NCBI GenBank assembly: GCA_937895305.1 | Contig: CALAXS010000116.1 | Coordinates: 1 to 5,273 of the forward strand | Direction of reading: 5' to 3' | Source of the DNA: an uncultured bacterium | GTDB taxonomy: Bacteria; Hydrogenedentota; Hydrogenedentia; Hydrogenedentales; JAEUWI01 | DNA length: 5,273 bases | Shown: piece by piece, positions 1 through 5,200 of the stretch | Layout: each line of letters begins with the position of its first letter | Position numbering within the stretch: the first letter of the stretch is position 1 | Made by a program: the position numbers and the translations under genes | Notes under the pieces: model-generated | Seen by the model: the letters and a program-made list of their open reading frames with translations, nothing else | What the model was told of the DNA's origin: nothing | The model's database searches: none

Positions 1-30
1 TGGGGAGATTCCCAATCAAGTTGGGAATGA
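1..30. repeat. Short palindromic interspersed repeat, possibly cut by the window edge
   Basis: An inverted repeat has 8-bp arms ATTCCCAA (8-15) and TTGGGAAT (21-28) around a 5-nt loop. On the minus strand it reads GTCATTCCCAACTTGATTGG and onward, which resembles the dispersed 'GTCATTCCC...GGGAATC' palindromes found between genes in many bacteria. It does not match the other repeat family in this window (83-113 and 5044-5074). Only one copy is visible, so calling it interspersed relies on general knowledge rather than on this sequence. Confidence 0.5.
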
Positions 31-82
31 CAAGTTAATTAAAGTCACCGTTTCAACTGTGTAGTCATCTGGGCCAAGCTAG

Positions 83-113
83 ATTGCCACGTCGCTGCGC
101 TCCTCGCAATGAC
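83..113 (-). repeat. 31-nt interspersed repeat, copy 1 (inverted)
   Basis: This stretch is the exact reverse complement of 5044-5074 over 31 nt. In minus orientation it begins GTCATTGCGAGGAGCGCAGC and ends GTGGCAAT. The termini (ATTGC and GCAAT) are complementary, so a transcript could fold. The sequence belongs to the type of small palindromic 'CATTGCGAGGAGCG...' intergenic repeat common in several bacterial phyla. Together with copy 2 it brackets every complete gene in the window. Confidence 0.85.
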
Positions 114-170
114 GGGTAGGGGTGTGGGCATCGTGTCTTTTCATGCGCCAGGAAGGGATGACAGATCGTT

Positions 171-254
171 CTAGCGGGTGTAGTAGAGTATGAGTGCCGC
201 TACGAACATCATTGCACCAACATAAACAAAATCATATTTGCCCGTGTACTTCAT
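171..254 (-). CDS. Putative 27-aa single-pass membrane microprotein
   Basis: A short reading frame runs ATG (254-252) to TAG (173-171). The product has a short polar, basic N-terminus (MKYTGKYD, two lysines) followed by a hydrophobic run from about residue 9 to 25 (FVYVGAMMFVAALILYY) and ends in Thr-Arg. That is long enough for one transmembrane helix. An AGGA motif (265-268, read on the minus strand) lies 10 nt before the ATG and could be its Shine-Dalgarno. It starts 74 nt after the stop of the aldo/keto reductase on the same strand, so the two could be co-transcribed, with the 290-311 hairpin between them. I do not recognise the family. The frame is short enough that chance is possible, but the ribosome site, amino-acid composition and position support it. 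Its role is unknown; a partner or anchor for the exported reductase is speculation. Confidence 0.5.
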   Translation of the reverse strand: MKYTGKYDFVYVGAMMFVAALILYYTR

Positions 255-289
255 AGTCGTCGTATCCTATACGGTTCGCACCGCATTGC

Positions 290-311
290 CATAGTATCTA
301 CTTATACTATG
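290..311. terminator. AT-rich hairpin downstream of the aldo/keto reductase
   Basis: A perfect 8-bp inverted repeat CATAGTAT (290-297) / ATACTATG (304-311) surrounds a 6-nt loop. It starts 17 nt past the reductase stop on the minus strand. No T-run follows on the minus strand, so it is not a canonical intrinsic terminator. It might weakly attenuate transcription or stabilise the 3' end of the reductase message before the microprotein. Confidence 0.3.
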
Positions 312-328
312 TGGATAAAGACGATTCG

Positions 329-1315
329 TTACGCGATTCCTTCACTTTTTGCTACTTCATCTATTTTGGCCATGGTGTCGTCGATTTCTTCGCGACGCAC
401 GAGACCGATGGTAAAGGCCTGAACACAGGGCAATTGCATGGCGAATTTTATGGAAGCCTTCATGCGTGCGTCGGCGCTTTCGCGCACTTCATCTGTGATG
501 AGGTCCATGCGGGGTGTGCGCTTTTCTGCGTTGCTCTGGAGTATGGCTTGGTTAAATTCTTTTTTGGATTTGGTAACGATGCCTTCGCCAAAAATCTTCA
601 TGCCGATGATGCCCTTGCCATTGTCACAGGCGGTCTGCAGGACTTGCTGCACTTCGTCTACGGAACCGTCCATCTTGATCCCGTAGGGGTTGATACGGGA
701 AAGCATGACATCGACCCAGGGGTGGACCACTGCGTTTTTCATGGCATCCAGATTATGGCAGGACACGCCGACGGCACGGATTTTACCCTCGTCTTTCAGC
801 TTATCCAGTGCGTCCATACAGGGGGCCATGGTTTCGGTCCAGTCGCCTTTGGTCATGCAATGCAGGAGGACGATGTCCATGTACTCACAATCCAGATCGG
901 CTATGAAACGATTTACATCGTCGCGTACTTCTTTTGCGGTGGTGGATACGGTCTTGGACAGGAGTGTGAGTTCGCTTCGGTCCATCTTGGCTTCTGCCAT
1001 AGCGAGACTCATGTAGCGGTGAGAGGCATACATGTCAGCGAGGTCGAAATAGCGGATACCCCGTTCGTAGGCGTACATGAGGTTTTCGACAAATTTCCGC
1101 TTGCCGTGGCGAATGAGGGCGGAGTCAAAGTTCCAGCCTTGTACGCCAGTCCCCATACCCAATAGGGAGGGCTCTATTCCGGTGTTACCCAGTGCAACTT
1201 TCATCGTTGCGGCTGGTGCTGCTGATGCAGCCTGGGCCAAGGCGGGTACGGCGACACTGGCGGCAACGACACCTGCGGTTGAACGCATAAAATCGCGACG
1301 ATTGAGAACACTCAT
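329..1315 (-). CDS. Tat-exported aldo/keto reductase
   Basis: A 328-aa protein of the aldo/keto reductase superfamily, which reduces carbonyls with NAD(P)H on a TIM barrel; the substrate cannot be read from sequence. The N-terminus carries a twin-arginine signal: NRRDFM at residues 5-10, a hydrophobic stretch at about 14-27, and AxA-type cleavage options around residues 27-30. The folded, cofactor-loaded enzyme is therefore likely sent across the membrane. The mature domain runs from about residue 37. The catalytic tetrad is visible: Asp91 and Tyr96 (DLADMY), Lys121 (LLSKT) and His152 (LLHCM). KIRAVGVSCHN (178-188) is the usual strand 6 region, and AFTIGLVRREEIDD (300-313) is the C-terminal segment near the cofactor phosphate site. 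The length fits one full domain plus the signal. The ATG is supported by GGGAG (1325-1329, minus strand) 9 nt upstream. It is divergent from the ceramidase-like gene and may be followed by a 27-aa membrane microprotein. Exported members of this family are often of unknown substrate. Confidence 0.9.
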   Translation of the reverse strand: MSVLNRRDFMRSTAGVVAASVAVPALAQAASAAPAATMKVALGNTGIEPSLLGMGTGVQGWNFDSALIRHGKRKFVENLMYAYERGIRYFDLADMYASHRYMSLAMAEAKMDRSELTLLSKTVSTTAKEVRDDVNRFIADLDCEYMDIVLLHCMTKGDWTETMAPCMDALDKLKDEGKIRAVGVSCHNLDAMKNAVVHPWVDVMLSRINPYGIKMDGSVDEVQQVLQTACDNGKGIIGMKIFGEGIVTKSKKEFNQAILQSNAEKRTPRMDLITDEVRESADARMKASIKFAMQLPCVQAFTIGLVRREEIDDTMAKIDEVAKSEGIA

Positions 1316-1329
1316 GGATTCATTCTCCC

Positions 1330-1345
1330 TATTGCATAGTCAATA
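1330..1345. promoter_or_regulatory. Candidate operator dyad TATTG-N6-CAATA
   Basis: A 16-bp dyad with perfect 5-bp arms (1330-1334 and 1341-1345) lies directly upstream of the reductase ribosome binding site and just downstream of its candidate -10 box. A bound repressor here would block the reductase promoter. The arms are short and AT-rich, so chance is a real alternative. Confidence 0.25.
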
Positions 1346-1356
1346 CTTATATCCGT

Positions 1357-1384
1357 AGTATACACGTTCCTATGAAAATTTCCA
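1357..1384 (-). promoter_or_regulatory. Candidate sigma70-type promoter of the aldo/keto reductase
   Basis: On the minus strand TATACT (1362-1357; 5 of 6 consensus bases) is preceded, after a 16-nt spacer, by TGGAAA (1384-1379; 4 of 6). Transcription would begin near 1350, giving a leader of about 35 nt that contains the ribosome site at 1325-1329. The match is moderate and was found by eye. I saw no equally good promoter on the plus strand for the ceramidase-like gene. Confidence 0.35.
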
Positions 1385-1390
1385 TCATGA

Positions 1391-1411
1391 AACCTGTACC
1401 GAGTACGGGTT
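1391..1411. promoter_or_regulatory. Candidate operator: 9-bp-arm dyad in the divergent region
   Basis: AACCTGTAC (1391-1399) and GTACGGGTT (1403-1411) form an inverted repeat with a 3-bp spacer, matching at 8 of 9 positions; the single mismatch would be a G-U pair in RNA. It lies near the middle of the 199-bp divergent region, 6 bp upstream of the candidate -35 box of the reductase and 103 bp before the ceramidase-like start. Its size and position suit a dimeric regulator controlling both genes, but no regulator gene is present in the window. Confidence 0.4.
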
Positions 1412-1514
1412 GTCCAATAAATACAGACCATTCCGATGGCTGTTGCCAGTATGCCGCTCCGGGGAGGAGCCTTTTGGTTATTCAGGCTAAATTTCAGACG
1501 GGAGTACGTCCATA

Positions 1515-3224
1515 ATGCGTCAAGTATTAACATTTTGTAGTCTTTTGCTCTTGATTGGGCTGTTATTTGCCCCCTTGGCAACTGGCCAGGCGGTGAAATA
1601 TACCGTGACCGAGGAATCGGGCCAACCTGCCCTGACCTATCACGGCCTCATTCCAGGGCTGGACATCATGGGTAAGGTGCGGACTGTATTGGGCGAGCCG
1701 GATTTTGAAGCCTTTTGGTACAACTATAAGTTGAAATATCCCTCTGCCGGGCGTCCGGGCCTCTTTGACACGATACACATGCATGGTAAAAAGGCGGACA
1801 GTGGGCTGAGCGTGATTGAAGCCGCCAGTATCCCCGAGGGCTATGCAAACCGAAAAGAAATCCTGGCGAATCTGGGCGATCCAGAATTCCAGTTACGCAT
1901 GGCGACCTGGCATTTGCTGGATTACAGTGAGAAGGGGGTGCGCTTTACCCTGAATCCCGACGGTAAAACCACAGGTGTGGCCTATATCCCCCACGGGTAT
2001 CGTCGTGTACCCAAGGGCGAGCGGAACCTTGTCGATTTGAGTAAGCTTCGTCAGGGTCCGCAACCTGCCCCGGCAAGCCCGGCGAAGATCAAGGGGCTTT
2101 CTGTGGGGACCGCAGAGATGGTCATCTCCCCCCAGGGCGAGGAGTGGCTGGGTCATAAGTACACGGTTCATGATGATCTGAAATCACGCATCGCCGTGTT
2201 CAGAAATGACAAGCTGACGGTGGCACTGGTGGGTGCAGACGTCTTTGGCATGGGCCACAACAATACACAAATTATCCGGGATCGCGCGAAAAAAGAGTTG
2301 GGCATTGACCATACGATTTTCGCCATGTCCCATACCCACTCCGGTGGGGATCTCATTGGAATTTATGGGCATTACCCGGTTGAATATATTGCCCATGTGC
2401 AGAACCAGACCGTAGACGGCCTGGCGCAGGCCCTGAAAAACATGAAGCCCGTGGCACAGTTTAAGGGTATCTCCAAGGAAATGCCCATGGATGGCGCCCG
2501 GATCATGGGGCTGATTCGTAATGCACGAAATCCAGGTTTGCTTGACCCGACCTTCTCCATACTCCAGGCGGTCGATGGGGATGATAAACCCCTTGCGACC
2601 ATCATTAACTTTGCCTGTCACCCTGAGTCGTTGTCTGCGGGGCCGCGTGAAATCAGTGCAGATTTCCCGGGCTATATGTGCAACAAAGTTATGGAAGAAA
2701 TTGGCGGGCAAGTCTTGTTTCTTAATGGTGCATTGGGCGGTATGGTGAGTGGTGACAATTCCGAACGCACCCACGACTCTGCCAGGGACACGGGCAATAA
2801 ACTGGCCGAGATCGTACTGGGCATGTTGAAGCACGCACAGCCCCCCGTCGACTTTAAATTCAGAGCAGAGACACGGGAGCTGGAATTACCCTTGACCAAT
2901 CCCGCTTTCCAGCAAATGTTCGACCAGTTACCCCGCCCCATTCGTCAGGGTCGTGTAATCACGGATATGACCTACCTGGAACTGGGTGAAATGCAAATGG
3001 TTACCCTCCCCGGCGAGGTGCTTCCTGAAGTAAGTTATGAAATCCTGGAACAGATGCAGGGCTATCCCCGCATGCTGGTGGGCCTGGCCAATGACCAGTT
3101 GGGCTACATCATCCCGCCCTATGACTTCCGGGACAGCTATTATGAAGAGTCCATGTCTGTGGGGCCGGCCTCGGCCTATTCGGTACGTGATATGGCCCTC
3201 CGGATGATTAAAGAACAACTCTAA
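1515..3224 (+). CDS. Secreted neutral/alkaline ceramidase-like amidohydrolase with duplicated N-terminal module
   Basis: A 569-aa protein with an N-terminal signal peptide (hydrophobic core about 5-22, probable cut after ATGQA at 26). Residues about 192-569 resemble the neutral/alkaline non-lysosomal ceramidase family, zinc enzymes that hydrolyse the amide bond of ceramide to sphingosine and fatty acid. Predicted zinc ligands by motif: His273 in MSHTHSGG, His369 in NFACHPES, Glu501 in LPGEVLPE and Tyr531 in DQLGYIIPP. The loop that carries the nucleophilic serine in characterised enzymes (GDVSPN type) reads NGALGGMVSGD (404-414), so the serine seems absent or shifted. The catalytic part lacks room for the large C-terminal domain of classical ceramidases. 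Residues about 51-165 hold two related modules, each with an LG[ED]P[DE]F motif and ending in IPxGY. A proline/alanine-rich linker (about 181-190) joins the parts. GGGAG (1500-1504) lies 10 nt before the ATG and a strong terminator follows at 3242. The true substrate may be another lipid or N-acyl amide. Confidence 0.82.
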   Translation: MRQVLTFCSLLLLIGLLFAPLATGQAVKYTVTEESGQPALTYHGLIPGLDIMGKVRTVLGEPDFEAFWYNYKLKYPSAGRPGLFDTIHMHGKKADSGLSVIEAASIPEGYANRKEILANLGDPEFQLRMATWHLLDYSEKGVRFTLNPDGKTTGVAYIPHGYRRVPKGERNLVDLSKLRQGPQPAPASPAKIKGLSVGTAEMVISPQGEEWLGHKYTVHDDLKSRIAVFRNDKLTVALVGADVFGMGHNNTQIIRDRAKKELGIDHTIFAMSHTHSGGDLIGIYGHYPVEYIAHVQNQTVDGLAQALKNMKPVAQFKGISKEMPMDGARIMGLIRNARNPGLLDPTFSILQAVDGDDKPLATIINFACHPESLSAGPREISADFPGYMCNKVMEEIGGQVLFLNGALGGMVSGDNSERTHDSARDTGNKLAEIVLGMLKHAQPPVDFKFRAETRELELPLTNPAFQQMFDQLPRPIRQGRVITDMTYLELGEMQMVTLPGEVLPEVSYEILEQMQGYPRMLVGLANDQLGYIIPPYDFRDSYYEESMSVGPASAYSVRDMALRMIKEQL

Positions 3225-3241
3225 TCCAATACGGTATACTC

Positions 3242-3270
3242 AGGGACGGCTTCGGTCGTCCCTTTTTTTT
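3242..3270 (+). terminator. Rho-independent terminator with UUCG tetraloop
   Basis: A 9-bp stem (3242-3250 with 3255-3263; one G-U pair at 3249/3256) is closed by the stable C(TTCG)G tetraloop and followed by eight T (3263-3270). It starts 17 nt after the stop codon of the ceramidase-like gene and should end that transcript. It also sits just 21 bp before the next gene on the same strand. Confidence 0.93.
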
Positions 3271-3277
3271 GTTGCTG

Positions 3278-3283
3278 TAAGGA
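3278..3283 (+). promoter_or_regulatory. Ribosome binding site that fixes the TTG start of the thioesterase
   Basis: TAAGGA (3278-3283) lies 8 nt before TTG at 3292. No in-frame ATG occurs before the conserved hotdog core, so this site decides the start. Confidence 0.65.
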
Positions 3284-3291
3284 ATACTGTA

Positions 3292-3822
3292 TTGGACACA
3301 CCCCTCCCCCCTGAATTTTCTGGTGAACCTGGCTGGACCGCCCTGAATCTGCCGCGTACTTTTGGTACCGGGCGTTCTTTTGTGTCGGGTGATCCCCATG
3401 GGGAGCGACTCCGTGTTTTTTATTTTCATCGTGAGGAGGATGAGGCCTTGTGCGCCAAGGTCTGGTTCGGTGCGGATGCGGAGGGACCGCCCGGTCATGC
3501 CCATGGTGGGAGTATGGCAGCGGTGCTGGATGAGGCCATGGGCTTTGCATGCTGGGTAGCGGGTCATCCGGTGGTTGCAGCGGAAATCAACATCCGCTTT
3601 CACAGGCGATTACCCCTGGAGCAGGTGCTTCATGTCGAAACTTCTATCAAAACAGTTGAGGGCAAAAAAGTTCGGGTTCGGGGTCGCATCTTTAATCCTG
3701 AAAACGGCGATAGCTATGCTACGGGCAAGGGCCTGTTCATCAGGCAGGAGCTCGATGGTTTTGGTGAAGACGGGTTAACTACTATGCTGAAAGCGCATAA
3801 GGATAAATTCAAACAGCCTTAG
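3292..3822 (+). CDS. PaaI/THEM4-type hotdog-fold thioesterase
   Basis: A 176-aa cytosolic protein of the hotdog superfamily, most like PaaI/THEM4-type acyl-CoA thioesterases, which hydrolyse acyl-CoA to free acid and CoA. The core motif GPPGHAHGGSMAAVLDEAMG (65-84) holds the family's HGG turn (His71-Gly72-Gly73) and the acidic pair Asp80-Glu81 on the central helix. EINIRFHRRLPL (98-109) matches the following beta strand and substrate-side loop, and GDSYATGKGLFI (139-150) the last strands. The N-terminal 60 residues, including FVSGDPHGERLRVFY, are typical of the longer members; no signal peptide or membrane segment is seen. The start is TTG, chosen because TAAGGA lies 8 nt upstream and the next in-frame ATG (3514) falls inside the HGG motif. 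A strong terminator ends 21 bp before it, so it probably needs its own promoter, which I could not identify. Its stop codon overlaps that of the convergent downstream gene. The acyl substrate is unknown. Confidence 0.85.
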   Translation: MDTPLPPEFSGEPGWTALNLPRTFGTGRSFVSGDPHGERLRVFYFHREEDEALCAKVWFGADAEGPPGHAHGGSMAAVLDEAMGFACWVAGHPVVAAEINIRFHRRLPLEQVLHVETSIKTVEGKKVRVRGRIFNPENGDSYATGKGLFIRQELDGFGEDGLTTMLKAHKDKFKQP

Positions 3823-4931
3823 CCTTTTGAATCCAGCCCCTGCAAAACCGCGAGCAAAAAGTCCCGGTTATCGGCCTGAAGATATCGCAGGTCGCCGCCC
3901 ATACGATTGAAGCTCTTGTTAAAGCGCAGGTAGTAGTCGGGGTTGTCTTCGGGCGGCTCGCCCTGGGTCCAGTCCCAGTGGGATTCCTGTAGGTCAACGA
4001 CGACCATGTGATGATCATCCAGATGTTCCCCTTTTTGTATGGCCAGATTCTGGGCCATGGACAGGGATTTCTCGAAGACCATGGGCGACATCACTGCCGA
4101 GCCGATGCTCATGTAAACGCCACCATCCAGATTACAGACGGCGTTTGCGAAGCTGAGAAAGTCACGCTCAGCAGTGCGGCCGATAGCGGCACCGTGGTTC
4201 ATGGGGTGGATATAGATGATGTCGTGCCCGAACATGGGGTGGCTGGTGAAGGGGATCCCGTGGCGATAGGCGGCAGCCTGTACGCCGAAAGCCTTGTACG
4301 GATGGGCCACGCGACGTATGCCAGGTGCTAATTCGAATCGTTTTATTTGTTGCAGCAAATCGCAGCCTGCGGCAGCCTGCTCGTAATTCTTTTGGGAGAG
4401 GGCAACCTTAATTCCCTCTTCGAGGGCATCTGCACAGGGCAGTTCGAGGCCTTCTTCTTCGACCATGACACCGACGGATTCACCGTAGCCCAGGCCTTTC
4501 CATGCACCCAGACAAATAGCCAGATTCAGGTAGAAACCTGTCTCTTCCCATGCACCGAATAATCCACGGGTTACATTCTCTGCGACGTGCTCGCTGCTGT
4601 GGCCCTGGAAAGCGAATTCCCAGTCATGAATGATGCCTGCGCCGTTGGTGGCCAGGTGGGTGACCCAGCCGTCTTCGATGAGTTTAATCAGCACAGGAGC
4701 GAGGCCGTTTTTGATAGTGTGGGCACCAAAAGTGAGCATGCGCGACTTGCCGTTGTCACGGGCTGTTATCAATTTCGCGACAGTCTCATCGATGAGCTTC
4801 CGGCCCACGGCTGTGATGTTCTTGGGTTCCGCATCAATGGGAACCTGATAGTCTTCAATAAAGACGCGGTCTTCGCGTTCGCTCAAGGGCTTGAGAATAA
4901 GGTCGTCGCGATTAAGGCGTTGGTGGGCCAT
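3819..4931 (-). CDS. Conserved protein of unclear function, possibly deoxyhypusine-synthase-like
   Basis: A 370-aa soluble protein without signal peptide or membrane segment. It reads as an intact, conserved enzyme-like sequence: FGAHTIKNGLAPVLIKLIED (68-87), VTHLATNGAGIIHDWEFAFQ (90-109), FGAWEETGFYLN (125-136), HPMFGHDIIYIHPMNHGAAIG (231-251), DFLSFANAV (257-265), LDGGVYMSIGSAVMSPMVF (268-286) and a C-terminal GGDLRYLQADNRDFL (345-359). The glycine-rich NGAGIIHD and GSAVM turns suggest a nucleotide-binding Rossmann-like fold. From memory, related proteins are annotated as hypothetical or loosely as deoxyhypusine synthase family, but I cannot point to that enzyme's catalytic lysine motif, so the assignment is weak and no reaction is claimed. 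The ATG at 4931 is preferred because GGAG (4939-4942, minus strand) sits 7 nt upstream; a longer version from a TTG at 4988 would add 19 residues but has no ribosome site. It converges on the thioesterase gene with a 4-bp overlap of stop codons. Confidence 0.7.
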   Translation of the reverse strand: MAHQRLNRDDLILKPLSEREDRVFIEDYQVPIDAEPKNITAVGRKLIDETVAKLITARDNGKSRMLTFGAHTIKNGLAPVLIKLIEDGWVTHLATNGAGIIHDWEFAFQGHSSEHVAENVTRGLFGAWEETGFYLNLAICLGAWKGLGYGESVGVMVEEEGLELPCADALEEGIKVALSQKNYEQAAAGCDLLQQIKRFELAPGIRRVAHPYKAFGVQAAAYRHGIPFTSHPMFGHDIIYIHPMNHGAAIGRTAERDFLSFANAVCNLDGGVYMSIGSAVMSPMVFEKSLSMAQNLAIQKGEHLDDHHMVVVDLQESHWDWTQGEPPEDNPDYYLRFNKSFNRMGGDLRYLQADNRDFLLAVLQGLDSKG

Positions 4932-4938
4932 GGGAAAT

Positions 4939-4942
4939 CTCC
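4939..4942 (-). promoter_or_regulatory. Ribosome binding site choosing the 4931 start
   Basis: GGAG on the minus strand lies 7 nt upstream of ATG at 4931. The alternative upstream TTG at 4988 has no purine-rich motif before it, which supports the shorter 370-aa product. Confidence 0.7.
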
Positions 4943-5040
4943 AGCTGGATAGTGATGGTAGTTGTTGTGTTAAAAAATATCGTTCCAAGTTCTATGAATT
5001 TGGCATTGTATCTTTCGTTTAATGAAAAGACTTTTGCACA

Positions 5041-5080
5041 CCTGTCATTGCGAGGAGCGCAGCGACGTGGCAATGACAGG
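5041..5080 (+). repeat. 31-nt interspersed repeat, copy 2, within a 40-bp palindrome
   Basis: Bases 5044-5074 are identical to the reverse complement of 83-113. This copy is enlarged into an imperfect palindrome: CCTGTCATTG (5041-5050) pairs perfectly with CAATGACAGG (5071-5080). It lies in the 269-bp gap between the minus-strand gene starting at 4931 and the partial gene ending at 5201. I see no gene in that gap. Confidence 0.88.
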
Positions 5081-5200
5081 TAAAGCCAGGACTTGAACGG
5101 TTACGTTGGGGATTGCATTTAATATACAGACAATAAATAAACTTTTTTCAATTCGATCCAGAACCACAACCGCAGTTTAGCAAAGGGGAGCAGGGCGTTC

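Noticed and set aside
83..113. The 31-nt inverted repeats as terminal repeats of an insertion sequence or as a CRISPR unit
   Set aside because: No transposase lies between the copies, there are only two distant copies in opposite orientation, and no spacer series exists. Dispersed palindromic repeats are the simpler reading.
311..1165. A 284-codon plus-strand open frame opposite the aldo/keto reductase
   Set aside because: It is antisense to a gene with a complete Tat signal and catalytic tetrad. Its translation is rich in His, Phe and Gly and has no recognisable motif.
1456..1470. Hairpin GCTCC-GGGGA-GGAGC followed by CTTTTGG, upstream of the ceramidase-like gene
   Set aside because: The stem has only 5 bp and the T-run is four bases, too weak for a terminator or a named leader element.
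1312..1581. An 89-codon minus-strand open frame spanning the divergent region
   Set aside because: It crosses the reductase start and the ceramidase-like signal peptide, covers the candidate promoter, and has no protein-like features.
2184..2834. A 216-codon minus-strand open frame inside the ceramidase-like gene
   Set aside because: It lies fully opposite the conserved zinc-binding region, has no ribosome site that I can see, and has no family-like motifs.
4008..4952. Plus-strand open frames opposite the 370-aa gene (4008-4331, 4347-4562, 4587-4952)
   Set aside because: All lie antisense to a continuous, conserved-looking reading frame, and none has a supported start or family.
4932..4988. 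A 19-residue N-terminal extension of the 370-aa protein from TTG at 4988
   Set aside because: There is no ribosome site before the TTG, whereas the ATG at 4931 has GGAG 7 nt upstream.
5005..5010. TACAAT (minus strand) as a -10 box for the gene starting at 4931
   Set aside because: No acceptable -35 element is found at 16-18 nt upstream, so the promoter cannot be supported by eye.
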